Below, one piece after another: positions 10,088 to 19,024 of a stretch of DNA of 64,000 nucleotides; within the stretch, counting starts at the first letter, position 1, and the number at the start of each line of letters is the position of its first letter. Source of the stretch: a virus. Below the pieces are notes generated by a model. The model was given only the letters and a program-made list of their open reading frames with translations. It did not search any database and was not told the origin of the DNA. The DNA lies in IMG/VR virus record IMGVR_UViG_3300047091_000002, positions 55,488 through 119,487 of that record; one strand, 5' to 3'. A program made the translations under genes and the position numbers.

Positions 10088-10176
10088 AGATTGGGATTAA
10101 ACCAATATTTGGCAGGATTCTTGATGAATTGTACCGGAGAGAGTTACGGGAATTTCCCTCTCCGGTTAATTTTTTA
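10088..10176 (+). ncRNA. Small RNA, about 89 nt, antisense to the tail-gene junction
   Basis: A perfect promoter is followed after about 45 bases by an intrinsic terminator: ACCGGAGAG (10133-10141) pairs with CTCTCCGGT (10158-10166), followed by AATTTTTTA. A second small hairpin, ATTGG/CCAAT, lies at 10090-10106. No useful reading frame fits inside. The RNA would be complementary to the leftward mRNA between the major tail protein and the first chaperone. Function is unknown; an antisense or trans-acting regulatory RNA is the natural guess. Expression is predicted, not shown. Confidence 0.72.
10133..10176 (+). terminator. Intrinsic terminator of the small RNA
   Basis: A 9-bp perfect stem is followed by a T-rich run in the plus direction. 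In the leftward direction the same hairpin lies just after the major tail protein stop but has no U-run, so there it may only protect or attenuate the mRNA. Confidence 0.75.
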
Positions 10177-10188
10177 TGAAGTTATGTA

Positions 10189-10827
10189 TTAGGCTAATAG
10201 TCTTACGTGCTGCAAGATAACATCTCGATCTCCAGCAGCGGCATTATTGTATCCAAACAATCCCCATTTACCCGCTACAGCATTAATAGGTTCTACAAAA
10301 TCGGAAACCGACATATCTCCATCATTAATTGCTAATGGAGTATAATACCAATCCTGTTGTGCAGTAACAGAGTTATCATCCGAAACAAGATTAATATTCC
10401 AATCTTGAACTACTAGAAGCGATACGTAGCCCCCTAGCGTTCCACCATACCACATCGTTTGATAGGCTCTACTGGGAGAAGCGGCACCCGTAGTAAGTGG
10501 GGCAGGCATACCAGTTGCTTTAGCGATAATCGGCAATTCATAACGCATAAAGTTTGCTTCAACTTGTCCCGATTGTGCTGTAATAAATCTTGCCCTCTCA
10601 ACAGGGATCGAGCCTGTCGAAACAGACGTAGTAGTTCGATTCAAAGTGACCTTTACCTGACCTTTTTCCGTAGGTCCAAGATAAGACCATCCGGCAGGAA
10701 AAGCCTCATTTTCAATAGGTGTTACTGTAGAAGGAAGTGCAAGATTTGCAGCACCTATCAACATAAATCTACCGGGCAATGGAAAACTGTAAGCATGAAC
10801 TGTACCAGAGGTACCTAACTTCGCCAT
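10189..10827 (-). CDS. Major tail (tube) protein
   Basis: The 212-residue, beta-rich protein sits just before the chaperone-like pair and tape measure, the fixed place of the tail tube subunit. Its composition (Gly, Ala, Thr, Val, Trp; few charges, no cysteine) suits a structural protein. It begins MAKLGTSGTVHAYSF and has a good Shine-Dalgarno (GGAGATAAAA). A strong hairpin follows the stop, as at the major capsid gene, consistent with abundant mRNA. No sheath gene is adjacent, so a non-contractile tail is favoured. Confidence 0.82.
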   Translation of the reverse strand: MAKLGTSGTVHAYSFPLPGRFMLIGAANLALPSTVTPIENEAFPAGWSYLGPTEKGQVKVTLNRTTTSVSTGSIPVERARFITAQSGQVEANFMRYELPIIAKATGMPAPLTTGAASPSRAYQTMWYGGTLGGYVSLLVVQDWNINLVSDDNSVTAQQDWYYTPLAINDGDMSVSDFVEPINAVAGKWGLFGYNNAAAGDRDVILQHVRLLA

Positions 10828-10851
10828 TTTTATCTCCTATCAATCAAGTTA

Positions 10852-11088
10852 TTAACTCGCGGACACATTTGCCCGAAGTCGTTCATACTCTCTGCACCCG
10901 GTAATAAATTTTCTGGATGCGGTATCAGGGAGACCCGATTCTAGAGAGAATGCTAAAAATTGGTTCTGCTCGGCGGTTAAAGTGTCTGTAGGTCTAGAAA
11001 AAGCCTTAGACATTATCCATATCTCCCAAACACGCCGAGCATTGTCAACTGTAGTGCCCATAAGGGCTGCGAGTCTCGCGTAATCCAT
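10852..11088 (-). CDS. Small helical protein of the tail operon
   Basis: A 78-residue, all-helical protein (MDYARLAALMGTTVDNARRV) with a Shine-Dalgarno (AGGAGAAATATA). The first 30 residues could form a helix-turn-helix. It is not recognised. Its place between the tail-terminator-like gene and the major tail protein makes a head-tail or tail accessory role likely. Confidence 0.65.
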   Translation of the reverse strand: MDYARLAALMGTTVDNARRVWEIWIMSKAFSRPTDTLTAEQNQFLAFSLESGLPDTASRKFITGCREYERLRANVSAS

Positions 11089-11105
11089 TATATTTCTCCT
11101 AATTT

Positions 11106-11669
11106 CTAAAATGAAAAATCGTGATAATTAATATTTAAGCTAATCGAATTTCTAATATCACCACTCTCAAACGCAGCGGAATCATCTCCAAATTCATAGC
11201 CGCCGGTATCAAACCAATCCCCAGAAAATTTTGTATTAAGCGGCAAAGATCCAGTATAATCCCATATTTCAACTACTCCATCGGATAAAGTTTCTAAAAC
11301 TTTCTGCATTACGTTTCTTACCTCTGTACTGATAAGAACGGGATCGATATTTCCATCTATTTCTCGAAATGTAGTTATTTTTACCGGAAGTAAATATCGT
11401 TTATTTTTAGGAAATCTATGAACAGATGCATCCTGTTCTGGAAAGAATTCTATATTAACTCCCTTGTAAAGAGGATCTTGCCCTTGTTCTAGTACTGTTA
11501 TTCCATATTGCAAGGTCGAACCATCTGTCATCGAAATAACTGGAAATTGCACATACCCATATGAATTATACGTAAGTACGGAATCCATTTGTCTAGTTCC
11601 AAGGGAAAGATAAAGAGCTAATTTTCGATAAAAACTTTGTCTTATCGCATCTCGATAATTAGTTGGCAT
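11106..11669 (-). CDS. Tail terminator / tail completion-like protein
   Basis: The 187-residue product starts MPTNYRDAIRQSFYRKLALY and continues with beta-type sequence. It lies between the connector genes and the major tail protein, where tail terminators (lambda gpU, HK97 gp10 type) are found. Assignment is by position, size and general composition, not by a diagnostic motif. It overlaps the end of the small upstream gene by 11 bases, suggesting coupled translation. Confidence 0.6.
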   Translation of the reverse strand: MPTNYRDAIRQSFYRKLALYLSLGTRQMDSVLTYNSYGYVQFPVISMTDGSTLQYGITVLEQGQDPLYKGVNIEFFPEQDASVHRFPKNKRYLLPVKITTFREIDGNIDPVLISTEVRNVMQKVLETLSDGVVEIWDYTGSLPLNTKFSGDWFDTGGYEFGDDSAAFESGDIRNSISLNINYHDFSF

Positions 11670-11799
11670 TTTCCTTTTCAGTTAACGCAGCAGAAGCCAA
11701 TAGTGAAAACATTTTTAAGGCTTCTTGAATATCAACACATTCAAATTCTTCCGTTTTTGGTTCATTATTTCCAGATTGAGTAGTAAGTGTATACTTCAT
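11659..11799 (-). CDS. Small acidic protein, 46 aa
   Basis: I prefer the ATG at 11799 (MKYTLTTQSGN); an upstream TTG at 11841 would add 14 unconvincing residues. The product is unknown. It overlaps the tail-terminator-like gene by 11 bases. The 90 bases upstream also hold a short Cys-containing frame without an accepted start codon, perhaps a remnant. Confidence 0.5.
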   Translation of the reverse strand: MKYTLTTQSGNNEPKTEEFECVDIQEALKMFSLLASAALTEKENAN

Positions 11800-11888
11800 A
11801 TAAATTAAATAGCATTTAAATTTACAGCTTCCCGCATGCAATCATCGCAAAGATATATGTATTCCTGTGACTTTTTAAAATAAAATAA

Positions 11889-11908
11889 TTTACGGAATCT
11901 AGTCCGTA
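11889..11908 (-). terminator. Intrinsic terminator after connector gene
   Basis: TACGGA (11903-11908 read leftward) pairs with TCCGTA (11891-11896) around a 6-base loop. The leftward strand then reads AATTATTTTATTTT. It follows the 151-residue gene and may reduce transcription into the tail genes. Confidence 0.55.
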
Positions 11909-11935
11909 GTATTTACTGTATTTTTTATCCACATA

Positions 11936-12391
11936 TTATGGTTTCTTATATGCGCGAGCTAGTATAATATACTGAGCCTGAACTCTCCCAAGAATCGGTT
12001 TTACGAAACCTCTTTCTATTATATAAACTGCGGATCCGTATTGAATTCCGCCTTTTTGTTGTCCTGTGATACTTGAAAGAAATTCTTCGCACCTATCAGA
12101 TAGAGTATTCGTAGGAAGACGATCTACAAAACTATCTGCTAATATTTTGAAAATTCTTTGATCTTGTTCTATACCGCCGCCAAAATAGGCTGAAATATCT
12201 TCTCCCGGCTGATCTTGTATAATTGGAGGAGGATCAATTGTAAAAGTTTCTGTAGTTACACCGGGTGGTTTAAATTTATCAATAACGGTATTTGTATATC
12301 TTAAAAAAGAGACAGGGCGATCACTTCCACCTAACTTTTTAAATAACTTTCGATACTTCCCCAATACTCGTTGTTCGGTTTGTCTCGGCAA
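11936..12391 (-). CDS. Head-tail connector / head completion candidate
   Basis: The 151-residue protein has a basic N-terminus (MPRQTEQRVLGKYRKLFKKL), then a Pro-rich stretch and a beta-type C-terminus. It lies two bases after the 287-residue connector-like gene, where neck and completion proteins are found. No family motif is recognised; the role is from gene order. Confidence 0.55.
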   Translation of the reverse strand: MPRQTEQRVLGKYRKLFKKLGGSDRPVSFLRYTNTVIDKFKPPGVTTETFTIDPPPIIQDQPGEDISAYFGGGIEQDQRIFKILADSFVDRLPTNTLSDRCEEFLSSITGQQKGGIQYGSAVYIIERGFVKPILGRVQAQYIILARAYKKP

Positions 12392-12393
12392 AT

Positions 12394-13257
12394 TTAATTC
12401 CTATAATCATTTAGCAGCGATTGGGCATCCTCTGGTATGGGATCAATACCCATTCTTGATAAACGATCTGTAATTACATCGAGAGTAGACGTTAATCTTA
12501 ATGTATTAGGTTCATAGGTTAGACGATCTTCGATAGTCATTGCAATAGCGTGCTTAATTTCTTCTGGTACTACTCGATAAACTCCAATACCAATCGCCTG
12601 ATTTCCTGTCAGTACAGGAGAAATAGTCAATACATTTCCCGTTACATCAATAACTAAATACTCCGGTACTGTTCCAGCAGTGGTATCTCCAATTGTAATA
12701 GAAGTTTCACCCTCTATCACACCTGTAGAATCTACTACAGTAATTTGATTTGCTCCACTAGATGCACCTATAGCTAATTTAGTATCTACTAAGAACCCTG
12801 CTTTAACTTCTATAGTTGCATACCAGCCATAGGCTCCGCGAATACGAGAAAGTTCTCCCCCATAATAAAGTCTTCCATAATCAATATCAAGAGAAGAAAA
12901 AAGTTCTATTCTGCCCGATGATAAGTCAAGAAAATCTTCCAGATCAGCGGGAATTGATACATCAATCCATCTACCTAATTTTTCTCGTTGTCCATATGGA
13001 GTTCGCCTGAAAGGAGTAATTCTAAGTCCCGTGGTATAAGCTCTAGGAAATATATTCAAAATCGGTCGAATCGGAATTCTTCCTACTAACGAAGCATTAA
13101 ATTCAAAGGATTTTTTATAATATTTTATTGAAAGACTTCTCTTACAATAAGCATCAATAAGCCTAGATGCAGTCTTAATAATAGATAGCTCTTGTCCCAA
13201 TGGAATATCAGTACGTGTCACATAATCTGTAAGTTCAACAGTCTTAAGATAGTTCAT
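12394..13257 (-). CDS. Head-tail connector (adaptor) protein
   Basis: The N-terminal part (MNYLKTVELTDYVTRTDIPL ... IIKTASRLIDAYCKRSLS) is the helical start seen in HK97 gp6-like adaptors, which assemble as a ring under the portal. A beta-rich insertion fills about residues 60-220, with a helical end (EEIKHAIAMTIEDRLTYEP). At 287 residues it is longer than the common 100-residue adaptors. Its start overlaps the stop of the zinc-ribbon gene. Confidence 0.65.
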   Translation of the reverse strand: MNYLKTVELTDYVTRTDIPLGQELSIIKTASRLIDAYCKRSLSIKYYKKSFEFNASLVGRIPIRPILNIFPRAYTTGLRITPFRRTPYGQREKLGRWIDVSIPADLEDFLDLSSGRIELFSSLDIDYGRLYYGGELSRIRGAYGWYATIEVKAGFLVDTKLAIGASSGANQITVVDSTGVIEGETSITIGDTTAGTVPEYLVIDVTGNVLTISPVLTGNQAIGIGVYRVVPEEIKHAIAMTIEDRLTYEPNTLRLTSTLDVITDRLSRMGIDPIPEDAQSLLNDYRN

Positions 13258-13742
13258 TAATCTTTTAGAGTAGACGCAGCTTGTTTAGCTGTAATTCCCT
13301 TACGACCAACATTTGCAGGATGTGTTATTTCTTTAGCTTGTTTAATACGATTTTCTTGCCATTCTCGATATTCACGAGGATTCTTAAGATAGTCAGGTTG
13401 TTTCACTCCTGATTTTTTAATTTTTTCTGCATTTCTACGTGCAATTACCTCGTTATCTCGTTTTTTACGTATCTCATCGAGTCTATCACTCGCCTCTCTA
13501 GCTCGTCCTGCTACGAGATCGGAGTTAGATTTTCCATAATCGGTTGCATGAAATCCCGATCCAGATACAGCATTTGCTCCCCCTAGACAAAAATTAGAAT
13601 TGGCTGGTTGAAGATGAAATATTTTATTTCTATTACACATCTCGCAAAAATGCAAGCACCTCTTCTTAGTGCTGGCTCCAATTTTCTCCAATGTTTCAAA
13701 TACAGAATCGCATTCAGGACAAATATATTGTCTAAGTGGCAT
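13257..13742 (-). CDS. FmdB-like zinc-ribbon protein in head operon
   Basis: The first residues, MPLRQYICPECDSVFE, match the start of FmdB-type zinc ribbons; a second cysteine cluster (CLHFCEMC) follows near residue 30. The remaining 110 residues are highly charged and helical (161 in total). Similar zinc-ribbon head proteins occur in several phages, but the function is not known. It is translated with the connector gene (stop and start overlap). Confidence 0.6.
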   Translation of the reverse strand: MPLRQYICPECDSVFETLEKIGASTKKRCLHFCEMCNRNKIFHLQPANSNFCLGGANAVSGSGFHATDYGKSNSDLVAGRAREASDRLDEIRKKRDNEVIARRNAEKIKKSGVKQPDYLKNPREYREWQENRIKQAKEITHPANVGRKGITAKQAASTLKD

Positions 13743-13768
13743 TTATTTTATTCTCGCTTTTAAATAAA

Positions 13769-14074
13769 TTATTCTATCTTTAAATTTTCGTAAACAACAT
13801 TAATAAGAATCTGCACCCAATTATCTTTAATATCTACAGCATCTTTAGTAGCCATTGCTTTGATATTATCGAAAGCCTGCTGTTCCCACACTTTAAGATC
13901 CGCAGTACCATGAATTTCTCGAAGTTTCTTTAGTTCATCTATAGCAGTATCTTTATATTTCTCGAAAAATTGTTTAAATCCTTCACGAGTAAATATCTCA
14001 AGAACTACTTTCTCGATACCCTGTGCTATCTTGGTTCCCTTTATCTTCGACCAAAGCTTCCTTAATCCGAACAT
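13769..14074 (-). CDS. Small helical protein, 101 aa
   Basis: A basic, amphipathic N-terminus (MFGLRKLWSKIKGTKIAQ) is followed by charged helix. No signal or clear membrane span is present. It overlaps the preceding membrane-protein gene by 77 bases in another frame. Partner of the membrane protein, or minor head protein; not recognised. Confidence 0.6.
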   Translation of the reverse strand: MFGLRKLWSKIKGTKIAQGIEKVVLEIFTREGFKQFFEKYKDTAIDELKKLREIHGTADLKVWEQQAFDNIKAMATKDAVDIKDNWVQILINVVYENLKIE

Positions 14075-14324
14075 CTGCTATCTCCTTTTGCAGGGAGACT
14101 TTATCCAGCCTCTCTCGCAATTCTTGTATTTCGTTTATAAATTGTTTATTTTGTCCTAGAGAATGTATCGCCTTAGCACAGGCATCTGCCCAGCGATTAT
14201 CGAATTCCCAAGGAGTAAGTCTCGCAATAACTGAAAATAAACCTATTACTACACCTGCACCTATTAATAGACTATCCCAATTATGTACCACCCAATTAGC
14301 AGTTCCTAATAAATCTATAGACAT
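13998..14324 (-). CDS. Membrane protein with coiled coil (holin-like shape)
   Basis: The 108-residue product has one hydrophobic span at about residues 16-36 (LLIGAGVVIGLFSVIARL) and then a charged, heptad-like C-terminal helix. Size and layout recall small holins, but no lysin gene is adjacent and its place right after the capsid gene is unusual for lysis. It overlaps the next gene by 77 bases. Confidence 0.6.
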   Translation of the reverse strand: MSIDLLGTANWVVHNWDSLLIGAGVVIGLFSVIARLTPWEFDNRWADACAKAIHSLGQNKQFINEIQELRERLDKVSLQKEIADVRIKEALVEDKGNQDSTGYRESSS

Positions 14325-14334
14325 AAACTCAATT

Positions 14335-14367
14335 GGCGGGATGAGCCGCGAGAAAACCCATCCCGCC
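14335..14367. terminator. Strong hairpin after the capsid gene
   Basis: GGCGGGATG (14335-14343) and CATCCCGCC (14359-14367) form a perfect 9-bp stem. It lies between the capsid stop and the next leftward gene. No U-run follows leftward, so it may act as an mRNA-stabilising or partial termination structure. Confidence 0.6.
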
Positions 14368-14403
14368 GCCTTTAGCTCGAAGTTACCTCCGAACTAAATT
14401 TAA

Positions 14404-15459
14404 TTACAGAGACTTTGTAGCACCGTAGAGGGTGCGACTAAAGCGGGTATCAACTCCTTTAGTTTTTCCATCTCCCGGATTAGGATCCAAGGGAGAAATA
14501 AAACTATGTTCAATCCAAATTACTGAACTGAATCGTCCGTAATCCGTGATCTCCCAAGGTCTAACTTCTACCGGCATTCCTATTAACTGAACCAGCGGCC
14601 CAGCACCCTGTCCTCGTAGGAAATCTTCTCGTTCTCGATTAATTAGACCTTCCGCAGAACCTAACGGGAAAAGACCGAACAAAGAAGTACCAAACATAAA
14701 TGCCTGAGAAGCATTAAACGTGGGAGAAGTTCCACCAGTTTTCTTAGGAATATTATTGGATTCAATGAAACGAACACCTCCGTAGACTCCAAGTTCCCCA
14801 GTGAAAATCGGGGCGCTGGACGCAATACCACGAGTAGTAGCATCAAGGAATTTTTGTTCTTGTAAAAGCGTACTCTTAATAAGAGGATCAATTATTGCAA
14901 TGAAGTTTCCATCGGGGAATTGCGGAATATGGGCATCCGACATCGAACCAGCAACCTTGAGGAAAAAATCCGTGGTATAGTAATCAGTTCCAGCAAGGGT
15001 AGCAAGTGATGTCCCACCAACATAATTGCGATACGTATTTTGCTCAAAGCGATAACGGGCCAACGAATCTCGCCAATTATGGTAATCCTCTGCGAGAACA
15101 GAACCATTAATTTCTGCAATATCATGAATAGAGTGTTTTACATCATATTCTTTAAGTTGATAAGCATTTTTCAAGAGATATTCTTCAAGAGTAATCTCTT
15201 GTTTATTCATCGAAAAATTCTGTACCGCATTATCGGATACTTTCGATGCTAGGGTCGCAAGCTTACGATCCGTAGTAGGATCACTTACAGGATCGGCAAA
15301 TACTGGACCTTCTACCCTGATAGTATCTCCGGGTTGGGCAGTAAAGTCGAACTGCTCCATAACAAATTGGTGAAAAATGTACTTAGGTACAGGTTCCATG
15401 TGAAGTCGCTGTTCCATCAAAGGAATCAGTTCATCTGGATAAGTCGGGGTCGTCGCCAT
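14404..15459 (-). CDS. Major capsid protein (HK97 fold, N4 gp56-like)
   Basis: The 351-residue protein follows the scaffold-like gene and has features of N4-gp56-type capsid proteins: an early segment predicting the N-arm and E-loop (DTIRVEGPVFADPVSDPTTD), a long central helix region, and the late motif GVYGGVRFIESNNIP typical of the A/P-domain end. It forms the icosahedral shell. A good Shine-Dalgarno (AAAGGAGATAAAAG) precedes it and a strong hairpin follows it, consistent with high expression. Confidence 0.85.
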   Translation of the reverse strand: MATTPTYPDELIPLMEQRLHMEPVPKYIFHQFVMEQFDFTAQPGDTIRVEGPVFADPVSDPTTDRKLATLASKVSDNAVQNFSMNKQEITLEEYLLKNAYQLKEYDVKHSIHDIAEINGSVLAEDYHNWRDSLARYRFEQNTYRNYVGGTSLATLAGTDYYTTDFFLKVAGSMSDAHIPQFPDGNFIAIIDPLIKSTLLQEQKFLDATTRGIASSAPIFTGELGVYGGVRFIESNNIPKKTGGTSPTFNASQAFMFGTSLFGLFPLGSAEGLINREREDFLRGQGAGPLVQLIGMPVEVRPWEITDYGRFSSVIWIEHSFISPLDPNPGDGKTKGVDTRFSRTLYGATKSL

Positions 15460-15529
15460 CTTTTATCTCCTTTAGAATCGTATCTTAGCGCAGTCCCTTT
15501 GATGGAAGCAGCGCAAATAAAATAGTAGT

Positions 15530-16399
15530 TTACGCTACAGCGCGGCTTTGTGCCGCAATAACCTTATCAATCGTAGGTCTATTTAAATTATAAAATTTAC
15601 GAGCCTCTACTTTAGCTTCTGCATGTTTCCGATGTTTATCTACCGGATTCAATCCACTAAACGGGGCTAGAAATTCGGCAGCAGTTTTTTCCTGGTCCTG
15701 CCAATCTGCATAGATTGCCATTTCAGAATCGCTAATACCTTCCATCTCTCTATCCACTCGCATGGGTTTACGGCTACCATCCTTGCGAGAAATTTCTGCA
15801 TCTATCTCGGATTTATTCTGATTATAAATGCGTCTACGTTCCATTTTCTCTTCGGGATCATCTGTTTTCGCTAAAGCAAAATATCGTTTACTATACGAAG
15901 AAAGTTTAGAGGCACTTGCCGAATCCTGTCCAGAAACCTCTTCAATATCAGGCGGCTGTGATCGAATTTGCAAATGTTCAGAGATAAGTTTATTCTGTTC
16001 CTGAACATCATCTGACGTTTGCTTTGCATTAGATGCAAGTTCGGTAAAAGCTGCAAGCTGGCTATCTGCTTGAGCAAGGGCAGTAGATAGCCTCTCAGTC
16101 TCAATCTCTAAACTCTGAACATGCGTATCAAGAGATGCATTTTCCCCAATCACTTTCTCAAGATCTTTGGCAAGAGCTTCATTTTCGTTGGCTAATTCGG
16201 AATTAATTTTAGCTAAAGCGGCTGCACGAGTATCTTCTGATGCAGTAGCTTCCTTCAAACTGTCATTCTCTTCGGTCAGAGCTTGAACGATGTTAGCGTT
16301 CTCAGTAGCTACATCCTCAAGTTCTTTAACTCTTGCTTCAAGTTCTTTAACCCGCGCAAGCGCTTGTCCCATTTCTACGGGAGCTTCAATCTTAGGCAT
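15530..16399 (-). CDS. Capsid scaffold-like coiled-coil protein
   Basis: The 289-residue protein is heptad-rich in its first 140 residues (RVKELEARVKELEDVATEN), then has a polar linker and a charged helical C-terminus. It lies directly before the major capsid gene, the place of scaffolding proteins, which template shell assembly and leave or are cleaved. The Shine-Dalgarno is AGGAGAAAG. Confidence 0.75.
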   Translation of the reverse strand: MPKIEAPVEMGQALARVKELEARVKELEDVATENANIVQALTEENDSLKEATASEDTRAAALAKINSELANENEALAKDLEKVIGENASLDTHVQSLEIETERLSTALAQADSQLAAFTELASNAKQTSDDVQEQNKLISEHLQIRSQPPDIEEVSGQDSASASKLSSYSKRYFALAKTDDPEEKMERRRIYNQNKSEIDAEISRKDGSRKPMRVDREMEGISDSEMAIYADWQDQEKTAAEFLAPFSGLNPVDKHRKHAEAKVEARKFYNLNRPTIDKVIAAQSRAVA

Positions 16400-16410
16400 T
16401 TTTCTTTCTC

Positions 16411-17424
16411 CTATGAAGTAATAGTTTGCGAACCTACTGGCATGGCTAACTTAGTGTTATCCCAAGTAAGATGCTCCGTAGTAAACGCTTGTGAATTTGC
16501 ATGTCTGTGAAGAAGCGCAGTTGCTTTTTCGATAGCTTGCGCCTCCGTTTTGTTGGGCATCAATTGTATGCCTGCCCTGGTAACTGCTCCGTCTGATACA
16601 AGTCCAAATGTCAGAGCGTCGTCAACACCTGTCATAACACAACTAATTAGATTACCTTCTTCTGTTCTTCCTCCTGTGAAACCATGTTCATCACACTCTG
16701 TAAAACAGAAAGAATGCGTAAGAGGAGTCATACATTCGGAACAGAGATCGGTTCCCGGAGTAGTAGAGAAACATACCGATTCATCCTTAATTAGACCTGA
16801 TTTAATTTTTGATATGGTATCATCTCCTGCTATAAAAGGAAACGCTACTGTTCCCCATAAGGCAGTATATACTCCATCATAGGCATTTCCGCCGGGAAGT
16901 ATAGACATCATTTTATCAGTAGGTCTATTAGGATGAAGATTTGAACTAGGATCATACCCTAACCCTAAATCAATAATTCTACATCTAGCATCTTGAACTC
17001 TAAAGGAATGATTAAAATCGTTTGCTCGACCTAAATATTTAGTATAAAGATCGGATAATCCTTTAAAACTCATTACTGCGGAGCGATCTCTAATCAAATC
17101 ATTGTCAAACAGAAGTATTTGAGCTACAAAACCGTTTTCATCAAGAATTCCTCCGCCGGTAACTTCTTTATATCGTGCAATCTCTTCTTTAGTGGGCGGT
17201 CCAGCATTGCGAGTCATTCCCAAGGTTTCATAACTAGGTGCCTCAGCCCTACCTACGGGGATATTAACATCGGCTATACCTAATTCAGAAAGAGTAGAAA
17301 ACAACATCCTGTGGGCTTCTGTGGATGTTATCATTTTTCCAGAAGATGTAGTGATATTATACCACTTAAGAAGTCGTTTACGAACAGATTTACGTTCTTG
17401 CTCAGTCAATTTTATTAGTGCCAT
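16411..17424 (-). CDS. Head protein between portal and scaffold, possible maturation protease
   Basis: The 337-residue protein overlaps the portal gene end by 23 bases. Its position is where prohead proteases lie, and it has scattered candidates (an early GRANDFNHSF, a later SCVMTGVDDALTFGLVSDG), but I cannot name a catalytic set. A Cys-rich loop (CSECMTPLTHSFCFTECD) in the middle suggests metal binding. Alternative: a portal-associated structural protein. Confidence 0.5.
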   Translation of the reverse strand: MALIKLTEQERKSVRKRLLKWYNITTSSGKMITSTEAHRMLFSTLSELGIADVNIPVGRAEAPSYETLGMTRNAGPPTKEEIARYKEVTGGGILDENGFVAQILLFDNDLIRDRSAVMSFKGLSDLYTKYLGRANDFNHSFRVQDARCRIIDLGLGYDPSSNLHPNRPTDKMMSILPGGNAYDGVYTALWGTVAFPFIAGDDTISKIKSGLIKDESVCFSTTPGTDLCSECMTPLTHSFCFTECDEHGFTGGRTEEGNLISCVMTGVDDALTFGLVSDGAVTRAGIQLMPNKTEAQAIEKATALLHRHANSQAFTTEHLTWDNTKLAMPVGSQTITS

Positions 17425-18994
17425 AAATACCCAACTCTTCTCTTACTATTTGACGAAGTTGATTTTCACGTTCTGCATCATCTATCAATAACTCTTTTAA
17501 TAATAAACGTTGTACTGAATTAACTTGAGTTTGATTTTCTTCATCATTATTATCAGCACCAACTCCCTTACCTTGATCGTTATTATTTGATATATCTGGA
17601 GATGACGCGAGTGGAAAAATACCGTTTTCTCTTTCTCGCATCATAGCCCTTACTAACGCTTTAGAATCTTGATAACCTAATTGTTGGTGGGCTGTTTCAA
17701 GGGGAATCATCCCAATTGTCCACTCAAGACTAACTCTTTTAGTCTTTTGACTACGAGATTCACCTATATCGGGCCAAGTAATCTTCCAATCAATTCTCTT
17801 TACGCCGTACTTCTCAGGATTATTTTTATCGTAGCCGTGAAGGGCAAATTCAAGATCAATTGCTGGTCCGAGATGTTCTGTAAAATCTTGCCTAAGAGAA
17901 TTAATCTTACGGGCATATTTTTGGTCTAGAGAATTGGATAAATGTCTTCCAGCTATATCCTTTGGATTCCCCGTTATGTGTCCGGGTATCCCCAAAGCCT
18001 CAACAAAACGATTTTCTAAATCTCTATGAGTCTCTAATAAAGCTCGTATAGAATCGGCATCACTAGTATTAGGAAATTCAATTTCAACTTCTCCGGTTCT
18101 TACTACATAAAAGCGGTTAATATCTGCTGGATTATCTCTAAGTTCTTGCTTATAATCCTTTATCTCTTTTTCAGAAGGTCCATCTAAACGACCTTGTTTG
18201 CCTAATTTATGTAATTCCGGCGGAACTGCCCTAGTATGAATAGCTACTATAAGATCTAACTCAATAAGTTTAAATTGTTCCCAACGACCTTTCAGCGGTT
18301 CATAAATAGAATCTCCAAAGGGTTTATAATCTTTTCCTCTATACTTGAAATGAACTATTTGTTGCGGAATTGTCCAATGAACGGGGTATCTATCACGGGC
18401 TATCAAACATTGATCGTATCCTATCAAGTGACCTAAATCATCGTGTACGGGGCGCATTTGCCAAGTCGGCAGCATCATAATACAATCTACCTGACCTAGA
18501 CCTGTTTCAGTATTTAGATCGATATGCTGTTCCACAAAACAATTTCCAGCTTCAACCATTTCGTGGATAATATGTTTGGTTCTATATCCAACTCCGGTTC
18601 GATTAGCAAAACTTTCACCGATAACTTGCATATCTTCGCAAAGCTTTTCAGCTACTTCTTCCGAAGCTTCAGAGTCATCTAGCGGCTCTACTTTAACGGA
18701 GATGCCCCAGGCGCACCGCTCTCCATTTTCATCAAGAGCCGCATCCTCTGCCATTTGCCAAAGTGCCTGATCCGCAGGGGGCATGTTGGCTTTTACATCC
18801 ATTATATAGGAGAAAAGAGAAAAATCTCTTGTAGGGCGTTCTATGCGAACATTCCCCTGCTGCCCTAATAATTGAAGACGTTCTTTTTGGAGAGGAGGTT
18901 TACCAGATCTAAGGGGCGGTTTCTCGCTAACACGCCCCATCATACGATCTATTATTTCTCGAAGAAGTTTGAGTACCGAACGTGGTCTCGCCAA
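17402..18994 (-). CDS. Portal protein
   Basis: The 530-residue protein has the composition and order of phage portals: a basic N-terminus, a central wing with conserved Trp and Pro, a stem-like segment (FYVVRTGEVEIEFPN), a long helix (HLSNSLDQKYARKINSLRQDF), and an acidic, Asn/Gln-rich C-terminus. The dodecameric portal forms the DNA channel and docks the terminase. It lies between the terminase region and the capsid genes. The layout is closer to T4 gp20-type portals than to short HK97 portals. Confidence 0.85.
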   Translation of the reverse strand: MARPRSVLKLLREIIDRMMGRVSEKPPLRSGKPPLQKERLQLLGQQGNVRIERPTRDFSLFSYIMDVKANMPPADQALWQMAEDAALDENGERCAWGISVKVEPLDDSEASEEVAEKLCEDMQVIGESFANRTGVGYRTKHIIHEMVEAGNCFVEQHIDLNTETGLGQVDCIMMLPTWQMRPVHDDLGHLIGYDQCLIARDRYPVHWTIPQQIVHFKYRGKDYKPFGDSIYEPLKGRWEQFKLIELDLIVAIHTRAVPPELHKLGKQGRLDGPSEKEIKDYKQELRDNPADINRFYVVRTGEVEIEFPNTSDADSIRALLETHRDLENRFVEALGIPGHITGNPKDIAGRHLSNSLDQKYARKINSLRQDFTEHLGPAIDLEFALHGYDKNNPEKYGVKRIDWKITWPDIGESRSQKTKRVSLEWTIGMIPLETAHQQLGYQDSKALVRAMMRERENGIFPLASSPDISNNNDQGKGVGADNNDEENQTQVNSVQRLLLKELLIDDAERENQLRQIVREELGIYGTNKID

Positions 18995-19024
18995 GATTTT
19001 CCTAAATAGGTAAGTTATTATAAA

